Shown here piece by piece: positions 13,807-23,943 of a stretch of 34,028 nt of DNA. Each line of letters starts with the position of its first letter. Positions within the stretch are counted from its first letter, which is position 1. Below the pieces are notes generated by a model. The model did not search any database, was not told where the DNA came from, and saw only the letters and a program-made list of their open reading frames with translations. Source of the DNA: a virus; IMG/VR virus record IMGVR_UViG_3300045996_001962, positions 1 through 34,028 of that record. One strand, written 5' to 3'. The position numbers and the translations under genes were made by a program.

Positions 13807-16779
13807 TCAGCTCCAAACGGCCTCTATGGCCAGTGAACCGCCGGTGCGGTTGCTGAAGTATAAATACCCATCAGTGTGGGCGTTGATGTTGAAGGCGTTG
13901 TCGGTGCCGCCGGCCGCCGCCAGCGCGCCCGTGGCGCCGACGAAGGTCGTGCCGCTGTCGGACCAGAGCACACCAGGTGCGGTGGCCCCGCTGCCGGTGC
14001 GGTAGGCGAACTGCACGAACGGCTGGCCGTCATCGAGCAGCACCGTGCAGAGGCCCGTGCGCCGCAGCGGCTTGGTCACGAACACGTCGTCATCGGCGAT
14101 CGTCTGCGGGCCGACCAGCCGCGGGTGTTCGGTGATCACCGAGCCGGCAGCCCGGCTGACGACAGCGTTGTCCAAGTCGATCACGCGGTTATCGAGCCAG
14201 ACGAGATCGGTGCTCACACCCACCTCGTTGAGCACCGTCGCGTTGACCTGGCTGATGAAGGTGTTGTCGGCGATCCTGGCCGCCGGGCAGGTCTGTGTTC
14301 TGATTCCGCGGCTGGAAGCCGTAACCTGATTGTCCGTGACCACCAGGCCGGTTATGTCCAGCGCATAGAGCCAGTAGGTGTAGGTGACATCTTCCGTGAT
14401 CTCGTCAAAGGTATTGCCGGTAATCACCAAGTCAGCGAGCTGATTGGTGTTGAAGATCTTGGAGATACCGCGGAAGCGGTTGCCGACTACTCGCATGCCG
14501 GCGTGCGTGCGGCTAATGGAGCCGTAAAATCCGCCGTCCATGTACGCCAGCCACTCGGCGCACCCCTCGACAACGCAGTCCTCGACCGCGTTGCCGCTGG
14601 CGATCATGTCTCCGTGATCCGGGATGTCGAACAGGCCGAGCCAGCGGTATATGTTGCGGAATGTTACGCCGCGAACGAAGCAGTCGATAGCACCGGGTTC
14701 GATGAAGATGCAGGTGCTGAGGTCGCTGTTGTAGTCCTGGAAGGTGCCGCCGACCACGCCGCAGCGACGGGGCATGCACAGTCCCGCGCTGTTGCCGAGC
14801 CCGATGCAGGACAGCGTGGCGCTCGCCGTTACGCTGCTGCCCGTGCCCTCCACCCGGTAGGCGACGCACCCGACCTCGTCGGCCCCGTGCCAGTCGAAAT
14901 CGTGCAGCCGCGCATCCTCGGATCTCGGATCGTAGGCGTCGCAGTCGGTGGCGCAGAGCCAGATGTAGCTATGCCGGCAGCCGGTCGCCCGGCAGGCGCG
15001 GGTGTGGGTGTTGGTGCTGTGCGTGATGTAGTAGCCGTAACCCTCGCCCGGCCCCAGATATTTCGGGTTCTCGGCAGAGCACTCTACGAACTCGCAGCCC
15101 CAGCACAGGTGCGCGCGGAACAGGTTGCCCTTGGACCCGTACACATCGGCGTTAGGAACCCGGCAGCCGCCAACGGTGCTCTGCACCGCCAGCTCCATGC
15201 GAACCGCGGAGGGTGCAGAAGCGTGCGCGGCAGCCGTGAAGTTGACGACCGCACCCTGGATGCTGGCCCCGCGCGCGGGGTCCATGACGGTAAGGCGTGC
15301 CTGATAGGCAATCTCATAGGTGCGCGAGCAGCGGCGACTCAGCCGCACCTCGCCGGGCGAACCCTCGCCGATAGCGCGAACCTGCGCGATCTCGCGGTGG
15401 ATCAGGCTGTCGCTGGCGCCAGCCACCACGTCGCTCTGCAGCTTGTCGTCCTCAAGGATCACCCAGTCGCCGACAGCCAGTCGGCCGATCTGATCGGTGT
15501 CACAGAGCACCGTGTTGGTGCCCTCAGCAGCGTCGCTATCAAGCGCGGCGGTTCGGAGCTTGCGAACAACCGTCTGGTTCTCCAGCCCCCAGCCGTCCCA
15601 GTAGACCCCGTGCGCGTAGGTGGACTTGAATGCGTAGAGGGTGGGTGTGGCGATGGTCACGCTGTCGGCATCGACCGCGGTGACCCGGACCTCCTGCTCC
15701 TCAAGCGGCGTGCCGGCGCTATCAAGCTGGCCGGTCAACAGCAGCCGATCGCCGATGGCATAGAAGCTCGATACCACGCCGCCGCCGAGGAGTGCTGTGT
15801 CGAGCGGCAGCTCGGTGACGCCAGCCTCAATGTCCGCGCTAAGACGAGCGTCGGCGACGCCAACCACCGAGGCTAGCGTGCCGCGGATGCCAACACCACC
15901 GCGTTCGCCCGCCGCGATCTCGCTGACAAAGATCAGGTTGACGTTGCTCTTTCCGACCGGCCTGCCAGCGAAATAGAACATGCGGCCAGCGCGAGCGCGT
16001 AGCATGAAGGTCGCGCCGCCATTAGCCGCCGCCGTGTTGATGCACTGCTGCAACTTGGCGCTGTCATCGGTGCCGGTCGTGCCGTCCCAGTCGCCGGCCA
16101 TCCCGCATTCCTCGCGGGTGATGATCGGCAGGCCGGAAACCGAGCTCCTGATGTAGCTGGCGAGCGTGTCAACCGTGCCCTTGCGCAGCCCGTCGTCGGT
16201 ATCGAACAGCAGCCGCATACCGCCGGTAGCGGCGTCGAGCCCGGCATAGAAGTCGACGTCGAACTCGGCCTCTGTCGTGCCGTCGCTGGTCACGGGCACG
16301 GGCAAGCCATCGGCATCAAAACCGAAAAGCTTGCTCTTTCGAGCCGCCAGACTGGGCAGATAGAGCGTTCCGGTCGTCGGGTCGCTGTCGTCTAGCTGGA
16401 TCGTCCGACGCAGCCTCATGTCAAGCTGCTGGTCGATCATGATGCCGTCAGCAAACTCTGAATTTACCGCCGCGGCACGGAAGGCTTTTTCCTGGTCGTA
16501 ATCTTCCTGTCGTTCGATCGGCAACTCGCGGACCGCCGTGATGACGGTGCCGGTCGGCGGCGGATCATTGAAGACGAGCGTCAGGACGGTGCCGGTATCC
16601 AGCCCCTCGACCGAATAGCCGATGTCGGGGCTGACCGGAGCGGCAGCATCCGGGGCAAGAAAGCTCGTGGCGATGTGGTGCGCGGCGCGCGCCGGCCACC
16701 CGGTCGTAAACCGGGTCGTGACGCCGTCACCGGTCCACTGCGCGCGCGGGATGTTCGGATTGACTAGCGTGATCGCCAT
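13807..16779 (-). CDS. tailspike with T7-gp17-like anchor and beta-helix, 990 aa
   Basis: The N-terminal ~150 residues carry the podovirus tail-anchor pattern: RELPIERQEDYDQEKAFRAA, FADGIMIDQQLDMRLRRTIQ and LPSLAARKSKLFGFDADGLP. This is the family of T7 gp17 N-terminal attachment domains. From about residue 240 (DDSAKLQQCINTAAANGGAT) a long right-handed beta-helix runs to ~900, with Asn-rich rungs such as MRVVGNRFRGISKIF and LVITGNTFDEI. A small beta domain ends the chain. As the only spike with this anchor, it probably docks the other tailspikes to the virion. It starts 26 bp downstream of the promoter element at 16805-16820 and has no obvious Shine-Dalgarno sequence. Confidence 0.85.
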   Translation of the reverse strand: MAITLVNPNIPRAQWTGDGVTTRFTTGWPARAAHHIATSFLAPDAAAPVSPDIGYSVEGLDTGTVLTLVFNDPPPTGTVITAVRELPIERQEDYDQEKAFRAAAVNSEFADGIMIDQQLDMRLRRTIQLDDSDPTTGTLYLPSLAARKSKLFGFDADGLPVPVTSDGTTEAEFDVDFYAGLDAATGGMRLLFDTDDGLRKGTVDTLASYIRSSVSGLPIITREECGMAGDWDGTTGTDDSAKLQQCINTAAANGGATFMLRARAGRMFYFAGRPVGKSNVNLIFVSEIAAGERGGVGIRGTLASVVGVADARLSADIEAGVTELPLDTALLGGGVVSSFYAIGDRLLLTGQLDSAGTPLEEQEVRVTAVDADSVTIATPTLYAFKSTYAHGVYWDGWGLENQTVVRKLRTAALDSDAAEGTNTVLCDTDQIGRLAVGDWVILEDDKLQSDVVAGASDSLIHREIAQVRAIGEGSPGEVRLSRRCSRTYEIAYQARLTVMDPARGASIQGAVVNFTAAAHASAPSAVRMELAVQSTVGGCRVPNADVYGSKGNLFRAHLCWGCEFVECSAENPKYLGPGEGYGYYITHSTNTHTRACRATGCRHSYIWLCATDCDAYDPRSEDARLHDFDWHGADEVGCVAYRVEGTGSSVTASATLSCIGLGNSAGLCMPRRCGVVGGTFQDYNSDLSTCIFIEPGAIDCFVRGVTFRNIYRWLGLFDIPDHGDMIASGNAVEDCVVEGCAEWLAYMDGGFYGSISRTHAGMRVVGNRFRGISKIFNTNQLADLVITGNTFDEITEDVTYTYWLYALDITGLVVTDNQVTASSRGIRTQTCPAARIADNTFISQVNATVLNEVGVSTDLVWLDNRVIDLDNAVVSRAAGSVITEHPRLVGPQTIADDDVFVTKPLRRTGLCTVLLDDGQPFVQFAYRTGSGATAPGVLWSDSGTTFVGATGALAAAGGTDNAFNINAHTDGYLYFSNRTGGSLAIEAVWS

Positions 16780-16803
16780 GCGGGGAGAAGTGCCCCGCGC
16801 AGG

Positions 16804-16823
16804 CGCGCGCCGTCAGTGGCTAG
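16804..16823 (-). promoter_or_regulatory. repeated late-promoter element, copy 3
   Basis: CGCGCGCCGTCAGTGGCTAG, identical over 20 bp to the copy at 29734-29753. It lies 13 bp past the stop of the 1634-residue ejection protein and 25 bp upstream of the tailspike start, reading leftward. A GGGG/CCCC hairpin lies between it and the ATG. Confidence 0.65.
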
Positions 16824-16835
16824 GAGAGGGAGATG

Positions 16836-19800
16836 CTACCGGGGGCCGGTCACGCTCTTCCTGGCGTCGGCCTTCATATCGGACGTCGCGTCGACCAGGG
16901 CGCGCAGATCGGCGTGCCGGCGCTCCATCTCATTGCCGGCCGCCTTGCGGAATGCACGGATCTCTTTTTGCAGCAACGTCACCTTTCCGCCGTCCGGCCC
17001 GTCTGAGCCGTTGCGGTAAGCCCGGCTCTTCGGGTGCCGGCCGGTAACGATGGCGTCCAGGGTATCCTTCAGGCCAAGTCCCTTGATTTTCAACTCGTTG
17101 CCGGCCAGCGCCACATACTCGACATACTCGCTCGGCGTCAGCTTGGCCCCGCGGATGATTTTTTGCGGCATGTTCGGCGAGTAGCCGATGCGCTCGAACT
17201 CCTGGTCAATGGGGCTGTCTACGGCAGGCTTGGTGCCAAACGGGAGATAGGCCACGGCACTGATCCGCGGATCGCCCCACAGGTTTACCATCGGCGGCAG
17301 ATCATCGGACAGCCCCGGCGTCATTGCCATGGCGGCATCGACAATGCCGCGGGCCTCGCGCAGCTCCGGATCGACGATGCGCTCCACCCATCGCAGCGTG
17401 CTGTCCCCGGGAATGAAGCTGGCCGCGAGGCGCGATATGAATTGATTGGCGGCAGCGCCCTTTTGCTCGGCAGATGGAGCGTTGACGACCTCGAACAGAT
17501 CGCTCATCGAAGAAAGGTAGCTTTTCTCTAGCAAGTTGTACTGCAGCAGGGTCACGATCATGCCAGGGATCTGGTCGAAGCCCTTAGCACCCTGCTCCTC
17601 GGCCCGCTCTAGAAAACGAGTTGCATCCTCTGGCTTGTACCCCTTGTCGATGAGCTTCTGGTAGGCGGCATGCAGCCTATCAGGATCGGAGGCCAGCCCA
17701 CGCATCTGGTCAGACCGGTCCATAAGCTGAGCCACGTCAGCGGCCAGTCCCAGAGCAAGACCCATCGGCTCAAGCTGGTTGTACTGGTACCAGCGGTCGC
17801 CGATCCTGACAGCATAGGGCAGCTTGCCTTGCCGGTCCCAGGTTGCCCGCATGCCGCGATCGTTCGGCGGTGAGCCGGTCAGCTTGTCCTCGATCATCAA
17901 CGTGGCCATGGTGGCGCTGACCAGCGTCCCGAGGCCCATCTTGGCCAGCGCTAGATCCCGCTGCGCGCCCGGCTTCATCACGTCACGCCAGAAAGTCGGG
18001 GTGATCCCAGCGATGGGTGTCCTGGCAATGCCGAACTTGAGGATGTTGGCCGGCGTGCGGATGAAGGGGATGATGTACCGGCCAAAAGGCGTGCTATTTC
18101 GCACCAGCATCATGCCGCGCGATGCTTCGCCCATCTTGTCCTGGAAGGTAACGTATTCCGAGAAGTCGACAGCCTCCTTCATCAGCCAGTCTTCGGGCTC
18201 CGTGACCAGCCGCGTCACCTCATCCGTCAGGGCGTCGCCCTTCAGCCCCGCCTTCTTGGCTGTCCGCAGCGCCACGGCGTGGATCTGCATCCGCCGTGCC
18301 AGCAGCTTGGACATCTCATCCGAGGCAACCAACGTGCGAAATCCCAGGCTGTTGATGTATTCGCTGTAAAGATCGATGCCCTTGCCAAGCCACGAGTTCT
18401 CGTCGACCCCAAGCTGTGCCGCCGTCAGCTTGCGCCGAAACTGAGTACCGGACGCCTCGATCTCACCCTTGACCGCATTGTTGGCTGCGCCCTTGATCTC
18501 AGCCGGCAGGCCGGTGCGGAAGGCGGTGCCGAAAGCAGAGAACGCCTCTCGCATGCTGGAGACCGCAGCATAGGCCATTTCGCCGGCCTCGCCCTGCACC
18601 ACACCTCGGTTACCGGTAATGCTGCCGATCTGCGCCGCAGCCCAGCGCTCAGGGACCTGCCAGACAAGGGCAAGGCTATTGCCGACCGTGTTGCGGATGT
18701 GGGTCCAAGGCTGGAGGAACTTGGAGCCCATCCATGACTCGAAAAGGGCATCGCCGATGGCGCGCCAGCTGCCAGCCTTGGCTAGCTTGCCGACAGCCCC
18801 CGCGGTAGCGTCTTCGCCCAGGGCGGCCACGGTAGCGGCCAGTCGCTCGACCGGAACACCTTCAGTCAGAAGCTCACGGATGGTGTCGGCATCCAGCCCA
18901 CCCGGTGTCGGGGCCTTACGCAGAATGTTTAGCGCCCGGCCCGCCTCCCGTGCCTGCCCTGACGCCAGGCGCAGCAAGCCTTCCTGATAAGCGAAAACCT
19001 GCTTGTAAGTCAGCTTGTCCGCATCAGTTGCCTGCCCGGCCACGATCTTCGCCGACATCGCCTTGATGGTCTGCGCATTGGCAAGCAGCATCCGCCGCGT
19101 GGCCTCGATCTCCTTGGCGGAGAAAGTGCCCTCCGCGATCATCTTCTGGATGGCGGCTGGGTTGGTCACAAGATCGTCGGCAAGCTGATCCACCGTGGCC
19201 CAGCTCTGGCGCTTGGTGGTTAGATCGCCCGTCTCATCGTCCAGCAGCTTGGCCGTCTGCCGCACGGCGTCGACCAGATCATCGCTTGTGCCCAGCCGGG
19301 CTAGGTTGATGTTGCCGACCTTGCCGCCGATGGCGATCTCGCCAGGCACCAGCGGATTGGCCTCAGCAGCAACAAAGCGCTCGGCCCGCACATCCGAGGC
19401 TTCCGTGCGCTCGAACAGATGGCGCACGGCCTGCTCGGGCTCAGGCAAGCCGGGGACGGCGTCCGCCTTTCCGCCATACTTAGCCATCGCGTTGTCGAAG
19501 AACTCCGACACACGCGGCGCAATTTTGCGGGCGGTCTCAGGATCGGTGCGATAGACGGAGAAGGCATCGGCCGCCAGCTCCCGGCTCTCACGCAGGTACT
19601 TCGGCAGCCCCTCGTCGGCCAGCCACGGGGCGCGCTTCAGAAGCTCCTTGGACGCCTTGCTGCCGGGCTGGTCCATGGCTGCCCAGAGGTGCTTGCGCGC
19701 CTGGCGGGATAGGGTCTCCATCTCCTGGAACAGCTCGGGCGGGATATCCCGCCTGTTCCAGCCGGCGGACTTTTCCATCCGCTCCCAGAGCACATGCCCC

Positions 19801-21740
19801 TGCTCATGGGCGATGATGAGCTTCTGCTCTTCCGGCTTGGCCTTGGCAAAGTCCGGTCCGACATGGATCTCAGGTCCGTTCGGCCCCCATTTGGTAACGG
19901 CGGTCGAGCCCTTTGGCATGCCGCGCGCTGCCACGCCAAACGCTTCAGCGTCCTTGTGGTAGGTGATCGGTACGTCGATCGGGACGTCATGGCCGGGCGG
20001 CGGAGGCTCGGAAATCCCCTGACTTGTGCGAAGTTCAGGGTTTTTCGCTGGGGGATTTCTTGCGGGGATTTCCTCCAGCCGCAGCGGCTCACCCGCAGCC
20101 GTTCTGCCCGGGCGTCGAGCGGCTGGAGCCGGCAGTGCCGCTGGCGGCGTTTGCACCGGACCAGCATCAGGCCGTGCCCGCGGTCGGGTTGATCCTTGGA
20201 TAAACTCGCCGATGATCTCCAGCACATCGCCAGGAGAGGCGCCCGACGTCTCCGACGCCACCTCTACGATCAGCTTGTCAACATCAGCCCGCGGCACTCC
20301 TTGTTCAGATAGAGCCTGAAGGGACTCGCGAATGCGGATGGTGGCAGCAGCCTTCTCAACGCCAAGATCCTCGCCAGCAAGGATGCGCTTCACCTCACCT
20401 GGCGCGATGCGCCGCAAGCCCCACCATGCAACCCGTGCGGCATCTTCAGGACTGTCGTGGGCAGCCAGTGAATCCGACAGCGCATCCCGAAGCGTTCTGG
20501 CATCTTCCAGCGTATGAGCAGGGCCGCCTTGGACGGCATCCTCAAAGGCGTCCCATTCCGGGAACTCACGATCTAGCCGGTTACGCGCTGCATTGGCGAT
20601 CTTGTCGTCAGGCGATCCCCACTGCTTGAATAGCCGCTCAGCTTCCTTCCAACGCTGCTCCGACCCGAAGATGCGAACACCTGCCTGACGTTCAAAATCA
20701 CGGTTCTCGGCGACAAGGCGGTCAACGTCTTCGTCGGTGAAGGTATGCAGCGGAGGGTAGGAAGGTCCGCCCTGTTGTGCGGGGCCGATAACCTCGCCCG
20801 CTAGCTCCTCCTCTGGCGTATAGGCCGGCTTGCTAGCCGGGATGGGCGCCTCGATCTTGACCGGGGGTACAACTGGCTTGCTGATCGGGACCGGCGGCTC
20901 ACCCTTGACCGTGAAAACGGGGGCATCATCCGCCGCGGCAATACCGGTATCGGCGGCCGCCTTCTCCGCTACCGGTTTCGCTGTCTCCCCCTGCGGCAAC
21001 GCCTTTCGGGCCTTGATCCACCTCTTGGTAAACTTGGCAGCCGACACCACGCCTTCAGCGGCGATGCCCAGACCGGCGCCTTCCACAAGCTGCTTGATCT
21101 TTCCTTCGGCGAACGTGTCGTCCTGCTCGGCAGCAAGGTATCCGGCCAACTCACCCGGGAGACCAGGGATCTTCTGCGCCAGGTTGCTGAGCCGCTCAGT
21201 ATGCTCATCAAAGGCGATGGCATCGCCGAAGGCACCGACAACCATGGCCGTCAGCGGCTTGCCCAGCGAGGCTGCCAACTCGACACCCTTTGCCGCCTTG
21301 GCCACCGGAGCAATGCCGGCCACAAGCTGCGCCACATCGGACACCAAGCTGCCCGTCACCGTCTCGGGCTTCAGCTCTGCCGCGTGGACATCGGAAACCG
21401 GCAGTCCGGTCTTTTCCTCGACCCAGTTCTCTAACCTGTCCGATAGACCGCCAGTCAGGGTATCGAGCATCTCGTCGGCGGCCTTGCCGACACCGTGAAG
21501 AATGGACGGCAACGCCTCTTGCGCGCCTCCCGCTATGTCGCCCGCGACGGCCTTGGTGGTGGCTACAACCCCGCCTTCCGCCTCGGGCGGCGGCTTGGGG
21601 GCATACTTTTTCCGCAGCGCGTCGAGCTTGTTGCTATAGGACTGCGTGACCCGAGCTTGCCTGTACTCACTCGCCAGGGACGGGCCGGTTTCGCTCACCA
21701 TGATTGGGCGGGAGACGGGGACGGGAATGCGATCAGTCAT
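16836..21740 (-). CDS. giant internal virion (ejection) protein with zinc-peptidase motif, 1634 aa
   Basis: Position and size match the largest ejectosome protein of podoviruses (T7 gp16 position). Residues 60-240 are Ala/Gly-rich with amphipathic helices. Residues 280-330 and 520-585 are proline-rich linkers. Residues 590-740 hold a putative metallopeptidase: IIAHEQGHVLWERME puts HExxH at 645-649, and RELAADAFSV supplies a downstream Glu721 and Asp725, the gluzincin layout. The C-terminal ~700 residues are long and helical, as in DNA-ejection proteins that line the periplasmic channel, with a hydrophobic stretch LGTLVSATMATLM. No lysozyme or transglycosylase motif is seen, unlike T7 gp16. 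The protease could process virion proteins or open the envelope; that is inference. Starts at ATG 21740 (ATGA overlap). Confidence 0.8.
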   Translation of the reverse strand: MTDRIPVPVSRPIMVSETGPSLASEYRQARVTQSYSNKLDALRKKYAPKPPPEAEGGVVATTKAVAGDIAGGAQEALPSILHGVGKAADEMLDTLTGGLSDRLENWVEEKTGLPVSDVHAAELKPETVTGSLVSDVAQLVAGIAPVAKAAKGVELAASLGKPLTAMVVGAFGDAIAFDEHTERLSNLAQKIPGLPGELAGYLAAEQDDTFAEGKIKQLVEGAGLGIAAEGVVSAAKFTKRWIKARKALPQGETAKPVAEKAAADTGIAAADDAPVFTVKGEPPVPISKPVVPPVKIEAPIPASKPAYTPEEELAGEVIGPAQQGGPSYPPLHTFTDEDVDRLVAENRDFERQAGVRIFGSEQRWKEAERLFKQWGSPDDKIANAARNRLDREFPEWDAFEDAVQGGPAHTLEDARTLRDALSDSLAAHDSPEDAARVAWWGLRRIAPGEVKRILAGEDLGVEKAAATIRIRESLQALSEQGVPRADVDKLIVEVASETSGASPGDVLEIIGEFIQGSTRPRARPDAGPVQTPPAALPAPAARRPGRTAAGEPLRLEEIPARNPPAKNPELRTSQGISEPPPPGHDVPIDVPITYHKDAEAFGVAARGMPKGSTAVTKWGPNGPEIHVGPDFAKAKPEEQKLIIAHEQGHVLWERMEKSAGWNRRDIPPELFQEMETLSRQARKHLWAAMDQPGSKASKELLKRAPWLADEGLPKYLRESRELAADAFSVYRTDPETARKIAPRVSEFFDNAMAKYGGKADAVPGLPEPEQAVRHLFERTEASDVRAERFVAAEANPLVPGEIAIGGKVGNINLARLGTSDDLVDAVRQTAKLLDDETGDLTTKRQSWATVDQLADDLVTNPAAIQKMIAEGTFSAKEIEATRRMLLANAQTIKAMSAKIVAGQATDADKLTYKQVFAYQEGLLRLASGQAREAGRALNILRKAPTPGGLDADTIRELLTEGVPVERLAATVAALGEDATAGAVGKLAKAGSWRAIGDALFESWMGSKFLQPWTHIRNTVGNSLALVWQVPERWAAAQIGSITGNRGVVQGEAGEMAYAAVSSMREAFSAFGTAFRTGLPAEIKGAANNAVKGEIEASGTQFRRKLTAAQLGVDENSWLGKGIDLYSEYINSLGFRTLVASDEMSKLLARRMQIHAVALRTAKKAGLKGDALTDEVTRLVTEPEDWLMKEAVDFSEYVTFQDKMGEASRGMMLVRNSTPFGRYIIPFIRTPANILKFGIARTPIAGITPTFWRDVMKPGAQRDLALAKMGLGTLVSATMATLMIEDKLTGSPPNDRGMRATWDRQGKLPYAVRIGDRWYQYNQLEPMGLALGLAADVAQLMDRSDQMRGLASDPDRLHAAYQKLIDKGYKPEDATRFLERAEEQGAKGFDQIPGMIVTLLQYNLLEKSYLSSMSDLFEVVNAPSAEQKGAAANQFISRLAASFIPGDSTLRWVERIVDPELREARGIVDAAMAMTPGLSDDLPPMVNLWGDPRISAVAYLPFGTKPAVDSPIDQEFERIGYSPNMPQKIIRGAKLTPSEYVEYVALAGNELKIKGLGLKDTLDAIVTGRHPKSRAYRNGSDGPDGGKVTLLQKEIRAFRKAAGNEMERRHADLRALVDATSDMKADARKSVTGPR

Positions 21741-23407
21741 GGGACTATCCCCGCAGCCTCAAAGAGGCGTTCTAGCGCCATCAAATCGACTAGCGCTTCT
21801 TCCTCTGTGATCTCTCCCGCCGCCTTGGCCTTCTCAACAGCCTCAAGTGAGGCCACCGGATCGGGCTTCTGCGGCGTGCCGACCAGATAGCGCGGCTTTG
21901 GGGCGGGGGCTGCCGCCTGCTGCTCCTTGACGACGCCGGCCACCTCTTTGGCAACACGGTAGGGATCGGCCTTAGGATCGGCAGCAAGTCTCTCCTCTAG
22001 CTGGATCTCTGCCCGAACAACTCGCTCGGCCTCATCCTCGTCGAGGATGGGGCCGCCACCTGAGCGAAGGGTTTTGTTGAGATATTCCTTTGCTTCCCTC
22101 ACGGATTCAGGGTCGCCTTCATCGTCGCCGATTTTCTTCCGAAAGAAAGACTTCATCGTCGATGTTGTGATCAACCCTGCTTCACGCGCCTTCAGCGCTT
22201 CCTTGCGCGCCGCTTCTGGGTCTTCCCGCCGCAGGTCCGACAGAGCGGCAAATGTGCGAAAATCCTCAGTCTTTCGGCTAGGCTTATCATCAGTGCCGCG
22301 GGCCTCTCTCTTCAACAGATTGGAGAGAGTGCGGCCTTCATGCGCATGAATCCTTCGGGCGGTTACCGCCTCGGCTATTTCCTTGTCCGTTACTAGGCCA
22401 TCTAGCGCCGCCGCGGTCAGCAGCGCCCCATTGGCCTCGCGTGCGCGGTCGGCGTCCCTTTCCGCCTCGCGCTCCTGCGCCCAATGCCAGCGCTCTTCCT
22501 CCCGCTCTTCCCGCTCCTGCGCCCGCACACGTTTGCCGAGTTCATTGAGCAGCCGATTGCGATCCTCGGGCGGTGCCGACGCCAGAGCGGCATCGACCGT
22601 AGGTTCGCCCGTCTTGCCGCTGCGGATGGCTTCAAGAGCCTCAGTCGGATGAGGCGACCGCTCGATAACACCGGTCAGATACTCAAGCCGAGTCTCGCCC
22701 TCGAACTTGCGGACCTGCTCGTCGATCTCGGTTAGGGAAAACACGCCCGAGCCGCCGGCCAACACAGGCGAGGCGGCCTCGAACATGTCGGCACCCTTGG
22801 CAAGGGCCGCCGCCGCTCCCTCCCAGTCGCCCTCTCTCGCCTTGGCGGCAGCCTCGTTCTTTATTGCTACGACGCCCCTCTCAAAGGTAGCGCGGGTTAC
22901 ATCAGCCTGGAATTCTCGCCACCTGTTCTGAACGCGGGCCTGGGCCGCGCCGCCGAGCTGGCCGTAAACCTCGCTCGCCTCGCCTTGAAGGTCCTTCGGC
23001 AGGGCTTTGATGAACGCCTTGCCGCGCTCCTTGAGAGCGGTCTGGAACCCTATCGGATCGCCGGCAAACTCATCCTCGAAACGGATGATGTCCTCGCGCG
23101 CCGAAAGCCCAACGTTGATCTTGGCCGCGGCCAGCGCCGAGCGCCGGAATGCCTCATCGGCGATGCTGTCACCAGGCGGTAGCTGCAGATCAGCCGGCTG
23201 TGTTTCCAGTCCATAAGTCGCGCCCGCCGCTTCCCCCTCGGCTTCGCGCCGAGCCGCCAGGTTCTTGAACTCCTGCCGCTGAAACCGCTCGGCAACCTCA
23301 GCGATATCGCCCGCTGCTCGTGCCGCCGCCTGCTGGCCGAAGGTGCTGTATTCTGGCGTACCTCTTAGGGCGACCCTCCGCTGGCCGAGATCGATCGGAC
23401 GGGCCAT
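21737..23407 (-). CDS. internal virion protein, coiled-coil, 556 aa
   Basis: Second of three ejection-type proteins, in the position of T7 gp15. It is extremely rich in Ala, Glu and Arg and almost entirely helical; the middle region (VRAQEREEREEERWHWAQER) is a charged coiled coil. No transmembrane helix or enzyme motif is seen. It is coupled on both sides (TAATG at 23407, ATGA at 21737-21740), suggesting a fixed production ratio with its neighbours. It probably forms the periplasmic tunnel with the 1634-residue protein. Confidence 0.75.
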   Translation of the reverse strand: MARPIDLGQRRVALRGTPEYSTFGQQAAARAAGDIAEVAERFQRQEFKNLAARREAEGEAAGATYGLETQPADLQLPPGDSIADEAFRRSALAAAKINVGLSAREDIIRFEDEFAGDPIGFQTALKERGKAFIKALPKDLQGEASEVYGQLGGAAQARVQNRWREFQADVTRATFERGVVAIKNEAAAKAREGDWEGAAAALAKGADMFEAASPVLAGGSGVFSLTEIDEQVRKFEGETRLEYLTGVIERSPHPTEALEAIRSGKTGEPTVDAALASAPPEDRNRLLNELGKRVRAQEREEREEERWHWAQEREAERDADRAREANGALLTAAALDGLVTDKEIAEAVTARRIHAHEGRTLSNLLKREARGTDDKPSRKTEDFRTFAALSDLRREDPEAARKEALKAREAGLITTSTMKSFFRKKIGDDEGDPESVREAKEYLNKTLRSGGGPILDEDEAERVVRAEIQLEERLAADPKADPYRVAKEVAGVVKEQQAAAPAPKPRYLVGTPQKPDPVASLEAVEKAKAAGEITEEEALVDLMALERLFEAAGIVP

Positions 23408-23943
23408 TAGGGCGTCGCCCTTGGCCGCAGCAGCTTGCCCATAGCATAGCCCTCATAGGCACTGCCCGCGACCTTGGCGCCGGTGCCGACCAGGGCAGCG
23501 CGGCCAGCCATGGCAGCAGACTGCGCACCGAACCGTGCAGCACCTATTCCGCTCAGCGTGTTGAGCCGGTTCATGCTGAGATCAGCGTTGCCCCGGCGCA
23601 TTGCTTCAGCTGACAGAAACGATGGCGTGCCGCCCAGCCCGCCCGCGATGCCGCGGCTGGCCAGTTGTGCGTCCATGGCGCCGATGGTGGCGAGCAGCTC
23701 GCGACGGATGTCGTTGGCCCGCGCCTTGCCGGCCAGCTTCTCCTCCTCGCCCCTTATCTTCATCTGCTGCTCTTCGATCTGAGCAGTCTGGTATTGCATC
23801 TGGCCCTGGTAGACGGTGCCCGCCACGCCAATGCCGCTAGCAACGGCAAGCGGGGCCAGAGCCGTGCCGCCGGTGCCGACCGTGAGCGCTCCGACGCCTA
23901 CACCGGCCAGGATCGGCAGCGCGAAATCACCGGCCCCTTTCAT
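23407..23943 (-). CDS. internal virion protein, membrane-active, 178 aa
   Basis: In the place of T7 gp14. Residues 8-45 form a Gly/Ala-rich hydrophobic segment (PILAGVGVGALTVGTGGTAL), followed by a Gln/Glu-rich coiled coil (QMQYQTAQIEEQQMKIRGEE) and a Gly/Ala/Met-rich C-terminal region with SRGIAGGLGGTPSFL. This 'Q-x-x-x-Q...RGI-x-GS-G-T' pattern is common in podovirus gp14-like proteins that insert into the outer membrane. Start ATG 23943 overlaps the previous stop (ATGA). Confidence 0.75.
   Translation of the reverse strand: MKGAGDFALPILAGVGVGALTVGTGGTALAPLAVASGIGVAGTVYQGQMQYQTAQIEEQQMKIRGEEEKLAGKARANDIRRELLATIGAMDAQLASRGIAGGLGGTPSFLSAEAMRRGNADLSMNRLNTLSGIGAARFGAQSAAMAGRAALVGTGAKVAGSAYEGYAMGKLLRPRATP

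Noticed and set aside
13876-15876. Long rightward open frame of 666 codons opposite the 990-residue tailspike
   Set aside because: It is the antisense shadow of a GC-rich gene: Ala/Val/Gly/Arg-rich, no domain, and the opposite strand encodes a clear tailspike with stop/start coupling.
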